A DNA stretch of 64,000 nucleotides from Diorhabda sublineata (lineage: Eukaryota; Arthropoda; Insecta; Coleoptera; Chrysomelidae), in NCBI RefSeq assembly GCF_026230105.1, contig NC_079482.1, positions 14,756,001-14,820,000 of the forward strand, written 5' to 3'. Every line of letters begins with the position of its first letter. Position 1 is the stretch's first letter. Of the stretch, positions 11,011 through 23,589 are shown piece after piece. A program made the translations under genes and the position numbers. The notes beneath the pieces were generated by a model. That model was not told the DNA's origin. It saw only the letters and a program-made list of their open reading frames with translations, and searched no databases.

Positions 11011-14000
11011 GACAATAACACTAGAACATAATACTGAAGGTTACTTCATAGGAAAACTGAATCTGCTGGTTTTGCTCGCTTAACAGTTCTGAATCAAGTC
11101 TAGTTTCATTTGCATCACTTTTCCCTCTAAATCGTTATTTGCTTGGTGCTCTGGTAAATTTAATGTATATATCGTCTAGGTAAAAAAGTCATTTTTGGGT
11201 TTTTCAGCATAAGGACTAATCCTGCTCTTAAGTAATCAGTTTTTTATCGTTGCTCAGTCCATTTGCCTTCTTTTAATTTTTTTTTCAAATAAAACCTTCT
11301 AAATTTTGATAAGGTAGATATAATTTTTTTCATTATTGTTATATTATTTTTTTTAAGTTGACAATAAAGTTCTCCCAAAATTTCAAATTTAATTACAGTT
11401 TTCAAACTTTTGTAGGCCGAGACCGAGAATTATTTCAAAATTTAATCTCTCGCCAACAAATAGTATACATTTGTGCCAGTCGTGGATATTTGGAAAGATT
11501 TACAACTTCAACGGCGGCTAATCGTTTTTTTTTTCTTTGATATTGTTTTCACGTTTTCACATCGTATTTTCCTTCTACATTTACTACCAATTTAGATAAG
11601 CTCCATTACCACATCCTCTTTGATATCTTCGTTTCCATACACAACCTCTATTCTTTCAATTTACCTTTTTTTTTTCGTTGACATTACTGTGAACACAAGT
11701 AAAAATTAATGTCAAGATCAAAGCTTTGTAATTGCAGATCTTCTCACATCCTCATCCTCACATCGATAGCCCATTTTCTTCTTTGACGTTTGTTTCACAT
11801 TACTTCTCTATTATTGATTGTTAAGGGAAAATTCGACAAAATATACAGAAAAATGGCAAAATTTTTTGGAGTTCTTATAGTGGACCTAACGGAATCACGT
11901 TTCAAATATACCGGCATTGTAGAGCCCGAGTTGCTACTATTATTATCTAATATGACGTTTATGAAAAATTTTTTTGGGCTAATTCAATAAAATTTTCCCA
12001 ATTCATTGTTGAGAGATTATATTAGATTGAGAAAAAAATGAAAATCACAATAGCAGCTCTATTGGAAAAAATGGACTGATCCAAAGTCTTCATTGATTCA
12101 TTGAGCTGCATTTTCTCCAAAGTCATAAATCAATCCCACGAACAGCTCTCAGCAATTTGTCTCATATGTCTGATTTTTGCTCACGATAAATTGATAGTAG
12201 AAGAAAAACTTGATTTGTGAGATACCGGATCAAATAACTTGAAGGAAATGATAGTGAGAAGTAAGTTATAGAAAAGATTTTCTCAAAAAAAAACATAGAC
12301 ATGTGCTTTCACTCTCTACCTCTGCTGATCAAAAGGCTGATGCTTTCTATATTAGGGAGTAAAAATAAATAATTCGTATCAATCTAGGAACCAACCGTCG
12401 AACCGTTGGATTTTATATAGGATTTCTTAGATCAATTTTGAGATTTGTCAATTACCGAATAAACTGTAACTGATTTGTGAATTAGGGCTCTAGTTGCGCT
12501 CAGCAATGTTTCCAATTTTTCAGACTAAGTGATACCAATATCAAATACGGTGAAACACAGGAGCTTCGTTCCTAGTATCATCATATATTTATTGAAAGTA
12601 TACTTTAAGCACTTATTCCTGATGCCGTGCTACCTTTTCAGGTCTATGACATATTGAGCTTCAGCTTGAACTCATTTTGTCATAGCTGTTCTCATTCTTC
12701 TCAATTCTTTTTCTCATTTCTTGCGAAGTTAGTCTTTGTTTCTCCCTAGCTTTTTTTTATTTTTTCAGTCCTGATGCTCTTTGGTCTTTCTTTTTACAGT
12801 GTCTGAATTGATACTGTTTCATTAATCTTCTTTAGTCTTTTGCTTTCATCTGATGTACCTCTGTTTGTGCTAAATATTTGCTGTGAATCATTTATGGTTG
12901 TTTCTAGTTCTTCTCTTGTTGCAGGTTCCTGAGTTTCTTTTCTTTTGATATTGTTATAATTTCACTAATGTTATACTAACCACTTTTGGTTTATTTCTTG
13001 TTATTTTTGTTGTTACGATATATACTAGATATCAGGGAAGGAATGTTCTGGAAAATGAGAGCTCTGATCAGAATCACATCGATCTTCTTCTTTTTTTACT
13101 TAATAAGAGTAATGAGAACTTAAATGTGATTAGATCATATTAAAACGAAGGAGCAATTTTATAAAAGTAGTAACTGTTTACAAAATGTTTGAATAAAAAT
13201 CATTCATAATTAGTGATCGTGATAATGGAATGTGGGAAGCGGTACTGATCTAAATTGACATGATAAGTATTTGTGACGATAGTTCCATCAATAGAAAATC
13301 TATGAAGAGATTTTAGAGTTATTGGTTTTCAGTAGCCCCCACTCTTGTTGTTTGATTCAAATACCAATAAATACTTTGCATTGTAAATCTTAATTATTTG
13401 TGTAGGTAAAGTGGTAAATTAATATTGTTGAGACAGAATCCATTTTGTACAGTGAACATACAGAAAAAGGACTAGTGCATGAGTTTAGTGTCTCTCCATT
13501 CTCATTCATAGAAGGTATGATCAAACAATACTGCATCTATTTCCAATAGTATGTTGGATGAAACAATGACATGATCGATCCCGTTTTAGATTATTAGGCG
13601 CGCTTGTTAGGCGCTTTAGTGAGATCGTGTTATCAATGTCTTCCTTGAAATATGGAAGTTGAGCAACTTATCGTCATTAAGTTTAATAGAGTGCTAACGT
13701 GATGAAATTTGCGAATAGTGATATAATAATAAGTTATAATAAGTTTGTTTTGAGGTAGATAGCTGTGATTTTCATATTATACAAGAGAATAATAGAACGA
13801 TTGAAGAAGCATTGAAAAGGGTACGATAGAGCAAATTTCAAAAGAAGCGTTACTGAAGTACTTCGATTCGACCTTGGAATTTTAGTTTCTGACTTTGTTT
13901 TTCATGAAATAATTCATTATATTTTCCAATCACACATTGTGAGTAGGATATATACCTGTTTCCTTTTTGATTTTTCACAACAAGACGAGCGAAAACTTGT

Positions 14001-17000
14001 AACAAATTTTTCTCCTAGAAACTCTACGAATGCATTAATCTCGTAAAGTCTCAATGAATTTATGTCTTCTCACGTTTGGGTGAACTTCGAATGGCCAAAA
14101 AAAGAAAAGGAAATACTAAAATCGATACAGAAAACTCCACACTGTAATTTACGCGTGATAAAGCTCCATCTCATCAACTTCATCTACGATCTTCTATACA
14201 ACTCGATTTATTGCTAAGAGATCACAGTTCTTAGCTTTTTGGGTCAGTAAATTTGTCAATAGATGTTTAGTTTGACACAGATAGCGTAAAGTTTCTCTTT
14301 TATTGCTTATACTCTTATATGGCGGCTGTGTTTTGTAAAGAGATTTGTTCATAGTAATGAGAATTTCTTTACTCACATAATGAGAACAATTCGAGAATTC
14401 AAGTATTTGAAATATCACATTCAGTACAAATAAAATATATGGAGATAGTTGTGATAAATTATGAATTTGGTAGGAAATCGATAGAATCAGTATTTACCCC
14501 AACAAACTACACTGAACGGTGAATTATTGTGGAATAGAATATTTCTCAATTTAGTGATTTTGAACGTTCATTTATTTTATTAAGGCAGAGAATATGTTTT
14601 GCATGTTTTCAAATTCCAGAAGTTCACATTTTATAGTTAGTGTAATTTCTAGTTAACAAATTACAGACTATGAAAAGAATTGTCATCCATTGACATCTTG
14701 AAAGTAGATAATCTCTAAACACATCCATCAAGTATATCATGATTTCATATGATTAAACAGGATTAAGTTAGCAAGTTAAAGAAGAAGAAGAAATAGTTAC
14801 TAGTGGTTGATTAAATAACAAAAATAGGTCTCACAGTGAGATACAAGATGTTTAATTGAGATGAAGAAATAAATTTTTGACATATGAACAGATATTTTTT
14901 GAGTTATTGAATTGAATATGTACTAGTTGCGATAAGAACTAAAATTTCTTTCAAATGACGTGTCACACACAATATGAAGTCACGCCATCAATAAGAAAGT
15001 AATCCTTAAGAAATTTGTATTACAACATTAAAACAGAAATTATTTCGTTTCAATATTACGTGAATTTTCCATGGGGTGAACAGTATTTTATACAATAATA
15101 AATAGAGCTGAGGTTATATTTTCTTGATCTTTATAATAAGCGACATAAAACCCGTCAAATTAGTTTATTGATAACTATATTTTGCAAATATCTGCTAAAC
15201 GATTTTGATTGCAGATTTGATATTTTCGAAATTATTAGGAAACCCAATGATAATTAAAGTTTTTTCAACACTCACTCGATATAATGATGAAAGCATTGTT
15301 AATAAATTCCAAGAGCATCTTTGCAGAGTAGAAAAGTTTGAGAATATGATGATGCAAAGAATTCTTCAGAAAATTTGAGATAATTTGTAGTGATAACTTT
15401 CACTTAATTTTCAAAGTACACTGTAGTGTATAGGAATATTGGAAGTTGATTATTTTACTACAATCATCCAGTCCAAATCGTTTTAGAGGTATGGGGAAAC
15501 CTTAGGCTCTTCTTAATTCCTCATAAGTTACTCATCTAAAAGGTACTAAATTCCTCTTCTTCCTATTCTTCAGTGCTCACATACCAGTACCCTTGATTTT
15601 TTGCGGTTTACCCCTAACCTGTTTAACACGTCATTAGCAAAAATGCAGCCTTATCTATACCCACCCTTCTGCTTACTAGATGTCTATTTCCCATAACAAT
15701 AATTTATTTCAGAGAACAATTCAATACCATATTCATTATCCACATCACACCCACGACCTGCGAGAGCACTTTCGGAGAGTGATGTGAATATGAACGCGTT
15801 ACTACATCGATGTACACCCGCTTTTTTTGCTTTAATGTCTTACACCATAGAAATCACGTTCCCATTCATTTCAAAGCGACAAAAGATTGTTTCAATATAA
15901 ATTCTAAAACATTAGTTGAATATTAACAATGGAAATTCAAGCTGGTATTGGATATTACATTTGTCATTCCACAAGTTCGGTTTGATCTTAAAACCATTTC
16001 ACAATAATAAAAGCATACACAGGTATTATTACGAGTTGATCCGGCTATTTGACTTTAATACGATATACTTTCGTTCTCTGAGTAAGCTTTCATACACTTT
16101 TGTGTTGTGTGAAAGTTTTGTTGATGTTGTTTGCTAGTTGAAAACACGTCGTGTATATATTTCTTTTTCATTGTATAGCGTACACTTACATTTTTCCTGC
16201 GTAAATCAGAGTTCCTACCTGATGTCACTTAATGCCCTCTCAGTTAAATGAAATTTGAAATGTCATTATTGCCAAATTGGAACTTGCTGGTCTATCAAAA
16301 AACTAGCAACTCATCTAGGTACCGTCGCCAGAGTGAACAAGCGATGTACTTAATATTGGTACACATGGCAACAAATATTAAGTCAATTAACAAAGCTGAA
16401 AAATTTCTAAAGTCTGTCTCAGGAATTGTATTCTATTTCAACTATTTAAATGAACAGAAAGTGTACATTCATCCTCATATTTTTGAAATGAACTGAAATA
16501 GGAATTTTCAGTTATGTTCGTTTTTCGTACAATTGTCTTACATAATAATGTTCATAAAATAATGCGGACTCAATAAAAGTAGCAATATCAAATCTGAAAG
16601 GCATTGTGAAAATACAATAACCAATCAAATAGTTTGAAACGATTGTGAACTATTTATCGCAGTTAGTAGAGCTTAACAGAAAATTACTTTATAGAAATCA
16701 GTTGAATCCCTGTTATGTCCTTATAAAAGAGGGTAAATTGGAATTTGATTGAAGAATGTTAAAAAAAATCGAAATTTTTGTTTTGTTTAAGACCGATATG
16801 CATCTTAAATGAAATTTTCAGTATAGATGTATACGATTAATTTATTATTTAGATTTTAGACGAGAACGGAAATGCGAATACGTACCTCAATAAAGAAAAC
16901 TGTTTTAGTTTACCTCCAGTCTCTGAAGACAATAACTTGGTTAACGAAGGGCGCATCAAAGTGTTATTCTGAGTGTTGGTATGGTGATTGTGTGAACAGT

Positions 17001-17639
17001 GTGTTCATCTTCAGAGTGTTTTCAAACTTGATATGGCTATACAAGGAAAATATCAGTTGAGTATTCTGCTTTAACTGAATTAGACCCTCGAAATCAGCAT
17101 AAATGACCAAAATGAAAACTTCGCGAATACAAATAGGAGAATAAGAGAAACAAATACATACAGTGGTATAATAAAAACGCCAATTCTAGACATACATATG
17201 TTAAAAACAAGATCTAAAAAAGGCTGAGTTATTGCAACTCTTGATAATAGTCCAGCGGATGGAGGTTTAGGAGTAAATTTTTATTTGATCTATCGGTTAC
17301 TAGGTTGAAGAATAAATGAAAATGAATAGTAAATGATTCACAGTATGCTCCGACTTTTATAGGTAAGGTACAGATTGTAGAGTCATGTAGTCCTGGTGGG
17401 CCAAAAATATTTGATGAGAATTTAACTACCGTATAAATATAGAAAACAATAGCATTACATTTATCAAGTTAAAAATAGTGTATCATTATACTATCATGTA
17501 ATCCAAGTGCAATTCAGAGCGAATATGTTATTTATCGAAAATATTCAGCATATATATTAATAGCACCAGTTTTAAACATAATGGATATCAGAATTGATAC
17601 AAGATGTATGATCCTATAAAGAAGCCTGTGCTGAGTCTT
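11011..17639. other. Long AT-rich interval without recognised gene
   Basis: I found no supported coding region. Notes: 12700-12960 is T/C-rich on the plus strand and Lys/Glu-rich when read on the minus strand, possibly old LINE sequence but without a motif. 14194-14418 (-) and 16248-16496 (+) are unrecognised short frames. Around 16905-17010 is a slightly less AT-rich patch (CTCTGAAGACAATAACTTGG and following) that reminds me of a retroelement 3' untranslated tail, which I cannot confirm. The 15739-15790 area has a small 8-bp hairpin only. Confidence 0.4.
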
Positions 17640-18639
17640 ATCATCATAAAGTTATAATCAAAATTATATTAAGACAGGTAAATGTAATGAACAAGAAAAT
17701 AAAAGGCAGATAATAGAATATGGAAAAACTGAAAACGAGTGAGGACGAGTACATGGAAGAAATAGGTTATCTGCAGGGGAGAAAAGAAAAATAATAAAAT
17801 GATGAGCGATGAAAAAAGGGAGATCAAAGAATGCAGCACAAACAACAAAAGATGCAAGAAAAAATTGTAAATGCTTTGATCAGGAATATACAATCAAAAT
17901 TGAAAACAGAAAGGACGAACTATGAAATAAGCTGATTATGATAAATCAAAAAAATAAGAAGAGAACACAAACATAATAAAAACAAATGGAATGAAATGGT
18001 TGAATGATACCTTGAATACATTAATCAATGATTATAGAAATACTGTGAATTTTATCAATATACGGAAGAAGACAGTGAGCATGAAAGTAATGATTGTAGT
18101 GTTGATAAGAATAATGATGTTTATTCGACTACAATATTCAAGTACATGATATAAATAAAGGCTATATTTTTCAGTGTATGGAAAAGTATTGGAAATTACA
18201 AGAAAAACAAGCAATATACTACTAAGTTGGGGACGAATAAACTTTCTTGGAAATTTGGAAAGAAAAGATGCCAATATACTAATGATAATGGTACAATTAT
18301 AGGATATGAAGCAAACGCGACAGAACTGGATTGTAATCAAATAATCATCATATCGATGTAAGTATCATTAATAATAGTAAGAGAGGCAGGACAGATAGGA
18401 TTGAAAATAAAAAAAGGAACGACGAAATATATGGAAATTGAAAAAAAAAGAATTTGTACAAACCAAATACAGTATAGATAAATTATCTATTTTTTTTTTG
18501 GCCGAGCAGCCAAATTATACAAGACTTGAATAAATCTAGTGGTTACATATGCGGTGGAAACTCTGAGACTAAAAAATATTTGGGAGGAGAATAATTAGGG
18601 GAAAGAATGAGTATATAGAACGTAAGGACTATGAAATTG
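17640..18639. other. Purine-rich degraded sequence, possibly LINE-derived
   Basis: The plus strand is A/G-rich, giving Lys/Arg/Asn-rich broken frames. The minus strand gives hydrophobic frames (for example 18032-18340, 102 codons) that I read as composition artefacts. Its position just upstream of a plus-strand LINE tail suggests that it is the decayed upstream part of that LINE. No motif proves this. Confidence 0.3.
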
Positions 18640-18890
18640 GAAATATATTAGATAGGAGGATATGATAAACACAATTGGATGGAGCACATTAAAAGAATGG
18701 AAAAATAACATAAGATAAGGGAGATTACAGAATGGAGACCAAACGAGAAAAGACCTACAGGAAAACTGTAAAATAGGAAGGAAGATCAATTTGTATAGGA
18801 TATACAAAGTCTAGAACTCAATGACTGAAAAAGATAGATACAGGATAGAAAGATATGGAAAACCATAGTGGTCTGAGCAAAAACATTATT
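18640..18890 (+). pseudogene. LINE C-terminal tail relic
   Basis: Pieces in alternating frames fit the C-terminal tail shared by many insect endonuclease/reverse-transcriptase LINE proteins: W-x-EHIKRME near 18680, then ITEWRPNEKRPTGK near 18740, and IQDRKIWKTIVV-x-AK near 18840-18890. In the family these read 'W-x-x-H-x-x-RM', 'W-x-P-x-x-x-R-x-x-GRP' and 'A-x-DR-x-x-W'. Stops interrupt each block. No reverse transcriptase core is recognisable upstream, though the purine-rich kilobase before it may be its remains. Confidence 0.5.
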
Positions 18891-21030
18891 TTAAACTTCA
18901 AGTGAGCACTAACCTCCTAAAGTGCTATATATTATGTATTTTGGCTTATGTCAATTAGCAAGAGTGGATAAATGTTTTAGTTTCAAAGTACAATTTAGTT
19001 AAATAGTAAATAAAGTCCTCTACTTATTGGTTTATAGTTTAATGATGTAGTAAAGGTGAATAAGAAGAAAGTTTAGTATTATATTTGCTATTACAAATGA
19101 ACTAAAAAATAACGTAATCAGGAATCTCCTGTACACACTGCTTGGCCAAGACATTGAACTAATTCACAAATCGATGGCAAGGATAGTTTTATTGAACGAG
19201 TTACACTTGGAATAGGCGTTTCATTAATCTTGATAAACATCTTATTTCCAGTCACATTACCTACATGGAATGAACATCAACTAACTCCTGTGTGATTTTC
19301 CAACCTCTGTTCAAATCCTGAACAAACAACAGAACTCGAACCAAGTCTGTAACATTAGTCAGATTAATTAAGAAACACTAGAAATTCTGAAATAGTCTTT
19401 TAATCAAGGTGAAGAGTTATTTTCAATATATTTCGTTCGTCGTGCTATCGAGTTCAATAATTGACAGTTGCTAAAATTAAGTTTTTCACTAATTGACCGC
19501 AAAAATATCTGTGACCTTGAAACTGTCCTTCACAGTAAACTCGTCTTGTGGCAAATGTAAGATAGATCATAACATAATTAAGACTTCACTTTCGATAAAG
19601 CATGCGCTTTCTCAATCAATTTTTCTATTGCTAAGCTATTGTTAAAAAAAACAAATGAAACTTTGAAATTACAATGAACAGTCATTTGCATAAGAAACAG
19701 TCATAAATAAAGCCTACTCAAACAATAGCGCGTTATGTGATATTCATGACATCGTTTGCTCTAGTTCTGATTCATTTCTGAGAATCATATAAATACAAAA
19801 TTGACATTTTCTGAAATCGAATCCAAATTTATGTCTAGTTATCCTTTGAGTATATTACTAAAAATCATAAGAAACATGTTTTTTAACGAATTTCTTCAAT
19901 CTAGAACAAATCATATTTTGTAGCTTAGACCAGACAAGTGGCAATACTTCTACATTATTTTGTTTCTAAAATCTAAAGAGACTTTATTGTGGTTCCTTCA
20001 ATTCCGTATTTTCAATTGTTTATTATGTTTCTATTATTGCTGATATATGTAAGAAATATCGTCAATTGAACACCGTTTCCTATGTTTTTCTAACGACCCA
20101 GAAAATTCTGATGCACATGTAAGTTTAATTAGCAATGCTCTACTTTCGAGTTTAGGTAAACGTTTCTTTACAAAAACTATTTTTGTTAAACTGGTTATAA
20201 CGCTGTTGATTATAAAATATTCAATATTCCAGTATTACCTGCATGTGCATCTATTTCTAGGTTTGGAACTTTTTGAAGCCTCCAACTAATGAGATATAAT
20301 TAGGAAAATGGGAGAATGCTACAAGACATTGATGCAGTGCTTGAAGTGTCTTGAATTCACATCGTTCACATTTGAGAAATGAAGTTGTTACCATTTTCGA
20401 ATTAAAGTCAAATTAATTTTAATCATACAATTTTTAAGATAAGCTTGAAACAATGATGAATAAAATCTTTCGACTCAGAAAGATCATCATCAAATCTACC
20501 ACGAATAATATCTGAGATTTTAGGACCAATATACAATATTACTAACCTCAAAAATTACCTCAGTCCGATCTCGATCATAAGCTTAATTTAACAAATACCT
20601 GTAGATGAAATACTAACATTTAACTTGTACTGTTAAAAAAATTTAGTCACTAATAACCAAGATACGGTTGATGTGAATTTTGTGATCATAAAAAATAATG
20701 AATGGGAAAACTAGTATCATTGTGAAAAAGCGTCCCATAATACTAGTAGAAGTTATTTTCAACTTTTCAGTTTTATGTACTTTATAAGCGTGTTTTTCAC
20801 TTTTTCTTCAAACTGTATCTATTTTCCACTTTTTAGTTTCATAAGATATGAAAGAGTCTTTTTTGGTTTTTTGAACTATATTCATTTTCCACTTTCAGTT
20901 CGCTTTTTTGTCACAAATATAATTTTCTTCGAGTTCTATTTATTAGTTTTGTTAATCTCCAGCAGAGTTAGAGGATTGAATTATAAAGTAATACTGTTGC
21001 AGGTAGTAAAGTAAATTTCCGACAGAGGCA
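18891..21030. other. No recognised gene
   Basis: AT-rich. A T-rich hydrophobic frame at 20775-21014 (+) is probably compositional. Short copies of an AGCAGAGTTAGAGG / GACAGAGGCAGAGAG-like motif near 20960 and 21020 may belong to the tail of the SINE-like piece that follows. Confidence 0.35.
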
Positions 21031-21039
21031 GAGAGTTGT

Positions 21040-21190
21040 AAAATTTTCTTCGATGTAAAGAGAAAATTATTTTGCAGCATGAACGAGACTTGAACCCACG
21101 AGCTCGCTCGGCTAACGAACGCAATTAAAGTAGTGGGATAACAGTGATAAGACACTTGCTTTAAGTTCAGAGGAGGGAAACAAGCATGCA
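21040..21190 (-). repeat. tRNA-derived SINE-like fragment
   Basis: On the minus strand the sequence GTGGGTTCAAGTCTCG (about 21103-21088) matches the T-arm/B-box of tRNA genes (GGTTCRANNCC), preceded by CGAGCGAGCTC. No cloverleaf can be drawn around it with paired acceptor and anticodon arms, and no clear A-box is present, so this is not a functional tRNA. Multi-copy tRNA-headed SINEs are the usual source of such a piece. The assignment depends on the B-box alone. Confidence 0.4.
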
Positions 21191-21380
21191 TACAAACCCA
21201 TTTACAGGTGACTTATTTATAAAAATGAACATAGAATATTACAAGCAGTATTGTTAACAATTCTTTCTTCTTGAGAAGTTTCATGGAACTCCTTTCTAGT
21301 TTAATAAGCTGTGGTTAATAATTTGCAGCCTTCCACATGTTGATTTCTCACAGCTCTATTCATATAATAGCGGTGATCAA

Positions 21381-21558
21381 AGGCTGCTTGACATGATGCA
21401 ATACAACGTGCAATATAATGCAATACGCAATATTTCTTGATCAAAAGCATGTGCAGATGAATATCATCTGATTGTTTCATGCAAGATCTTGACGATGCAA
21501 TGACAAGAGACTTGTATGCAATATCTTGCACGATGTATTGCATTTTGTCGAGCGACCT
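21381..21558. mobile_element. Short foldback MITE-like element
   Basis: Two inverted arms of roughly 45 bp flank a spacer of about 85 bp. The left arm begins GGCTGCTTGACATGATGCAA. The right arm in reverse complement begins GGTCGCTCGACAAAATGCAA. Both continue with TAC-A-(A/T)-CGTGCAA. The ATGCAAT/GCAATA motif recurs several times inside. Size, symmetry and lack of coding sequence fit a MITE. A convincing target duplication could not be fixed, so the superfamily is unknown. Confidence 0.55.
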
Positions 21559-22604
21559 TAAGGAGAAGCTGCAATTTATTGTGAGTGAACATGTATCTTC
21601 ACTGAATATGATGAGCGGTTAGTGTCTTATAATTGAAATTATACTGTTTCCCTAATAATTCGTTAATTGAAATAAAGTTCTAAAAAATTTTCATCTAGTC
21701 TAGTCTTCAATTTAGTCATTTTGTTTGTGTAGATTACTTTAGTTGTGATTATTAGTGGGATAATTGGATTTTTTCCAATATAAACTACATTCTTTTCACA
21801 TATACAACCTTCTCATTATTGAAAGTTGAGAGGTCTTAAGAGCTCGTTATACCGCTATTTCACACGTTGATTATGATGTATTAACAAAGGCATCAGAGGT
21901 GAATTTAGAGGTATCCACAAACAATACGAGTTGATGTTACTTGTTCGTTATAGCATACTCTGCTGCCAAACGACGTTACTATTCATAGTTTTGATTACAA
22001 TGACAGAGTATAATATATCGCAGTTTCCATTATTATGAAGAACAATTGGTGTTTTATAAAATGAACATTTTCCATGTTATATTGTCTCGAAACTGATAGT
22101 ACAATTAAATTAATTTGAAAAATAGAAAAAGCTGAAAGTTTATAACGAGCTAGAAATATATATCAATGCTTAGAATATTCTATAAAATTGCAAATTGGCA
22201 TTTTTGGACTTTTTGAACAGTTATTTCCAGATCACACTAACACAAAAACTTAAAATAACGTTTATGCACAAATGCAACAGAGAAATAAATCAATCCATAA
22301 GCACACTAAATGAGTTTATTAATGAGTGTTTTCCTTATACAAATAAATAATCATATCATTTATTTTCAGTAACATCGGAATTAAATGTTTCGTTTAATGG
22401 AAAATTATAGATATTGGACCTTATCAAGGGTTCCATTACTGTAATGGATACAGTTAACATTCATCATTAGAAGATCCCAGACGTAGTTCGCGTGAATAAT
22501 ATCAAGTGTTCACGTTCAATATTGAGCACGATTAATTGATTCTGCGAGGATAAAATGTTATTCAAAATATAATCAGGAAGGTGTTTGATATCGGCCGAAA
22601 GAGG
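21559..22604. other. No recognised gene
   Basis: AT-rich with no supported coding region. The last part may be the lost N-terminal half of the pogo-like transposase that follows, but I could not read it. Confidence 0.4.
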
Positions 22605-23370
22605 TACAAACTATTACTAGTGAAATTTGTTTCAACACTTGCAGGTACATACCTTTCTCCAGTTTATATATCCTGAAAAACATATGAAGCCCGAATTGCT
22701 CAATAGAACCACACTGAATTCATGGGAAGAAAGTTCAGATTTTAAGTCGATCACTGTAGATATTTTCTTAAGATGATTTCAGAAGTTTGTGAAACTCACG
22801 AACGCTTCTAAAGCCAACACAGTTATGCTGATTTCAGATGGTCATTTCTTTCACACCCAAACTTTGCGGTTAATTGATGAAGCATGTGAATATAGCGTGA
22901 CAACAATATGTGTCCCACCTAACTGTTGGTTCTATGTGGCTTTTGAGTATATCTCATGATCAGGTACTAATAGCATGGTTGAGATCATATTTGGAAAGTA
23001 GCTTTCCAGTTGTAGGTGACTGATCTATTCGGAAAACCATTTATTTGGGCAGTGACAATGTCAACTGCAATGAAGGCATTTAAAGTATGTAGAACTTTTG
23101 TTTTATAATTCACAAGTTTTTATCGAAGACGACTTTATTGCTGTAGAGGCTACCAAAGTTGAATTGAACGCTGAGGAGGAACCTAATGAGGAAATGTTAA
23201 ACCACACTGGAAAAGGTCAAGATCTTGACAAACATTCTCACATGTCTTCCTCCTTGATAAAACCAGATTTGATGGATTTTACTAGCGTTCGTTTTAATGA
23301 TTCTTTTTTAACACGAACAGACATACAAGAATTTGAGCCTCAGTATATTGAATTAGGAACAATGAATTGA
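22605..23370 (+). pseudogene. pogo-like (DDE_1) transposase, C-terminal half
   Basis: This is the catalytic and C-terminal half of a pogo/jerky-type transposase. Readable in order: MKPELLNRTTLNSWEE at about 22684, IFLR-x-FQKFVKLTNASK near 22770, then VMLISDGHFFHTQTLRLIDE near 22825-22890, which carries the second catalytic Asp in its usual D-G-H-x-x-H setting, then TTICVPPNC near 22900. Further on, VTDLFGKPFIWAVTMSTAMK (near 23022) matches the family's 'LFG-x-A...A-x-x-GFR' region. An open frame at 23098-23370 gives an acidic tail ending FEPQYIELGTMN. Frames shift at least twice and a stop lies between IFLR and FQKF. The N-terminal helix-turn-helix is missing. Its 3' 230 bp recur inverted beyond the Penelope insertion. 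Confidence 0.8.
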
Positions 23371-23410
23371 GAAAGATAGAATCTAGGAAGTAGGAAGAAT
23401 TTTGGGAAAA
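23180..23410 (+). repeat. Left arm of inverted duplication (pogo tail)
   Basis: This segment is found again as reverse complement at 24850-25085, with clear similarity over its whole length; for example CATGTCTTCCTCCTTGATAA and GAACAATGAATTGAGAAAGA are shared. The Penelope-like element lies between the arms. Confidence 0.85.
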
Positions 23411-23456
23411 TCTTCAGTATAAAAAATAATCAATTCTTATGATAATATTAATAGAG

Positions 23457-23524
23457 AAATAAATTTATCCGAAACATTAGCCTAAGCATTGATTATTTTT
23501 TTGTTATACTGAAGATTTCTCCAA

Positions 23525-23528
<4 letters not shown>
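23457..23528 (+). repeat. Direct repeat flanking the Penelope insertion (left)
   Basis: This block of about 70 bp, containing GAAACATTAGCCTAA and TATACTGAAGATT, is repeated in the same orientation at 24787-24852. The (TA)n run and the Penelope-like element lie exactly between them, so it behaves like a long target duplication. Its second half is also inverted relative to AATCTTCAGTATAAAAAATA at 23410. Confidence 0.7.

Positions 23529-23586
<58 letters not shown>
23528..23586. repeat. (TA)n microsatellite
   Basis: About 29 uninterrupted TA units. It directly precedes the Penelope-like element. A similar run ends the other Penelope fragment near 37.0 kb, so the run may come from the element and not the host. 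Confidence 0.95.

Positions 23587-23589
<3 letters not shown>

Noticed and set aside
12700..12960. Minus-strand Lys/Glu-rich LINE coding sequence
   Set aside because: Composition alone suggests it; no conserved block could be read.
15739..15790. CACATCAC/GTGATGTG inverted repeat as a transposon end pair
   Set aside because: Eight bases within 50 bp is expected by chance in 64 kb; no further symmetry.
18032..18340. 102-codon minus-strand hydrophobic frame
   Set aside because: It is the complement of an A/G-rich stretch upstream of a plus-strand LINE tail. The frame is a composition effect.
20775..21014. Phe/Tyr-rich 79-codon frame
   Set aside because: T-rich sequence and no recognisable domain; partly overlaps the tail region of the SINE-like piece.
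21040..21190. Functional tRNA gene on the minus strand
   Set aside because: Only the T-arm/B-box is present; no acceptor, D or anticodon stems can be paired and the A-box is unclear.
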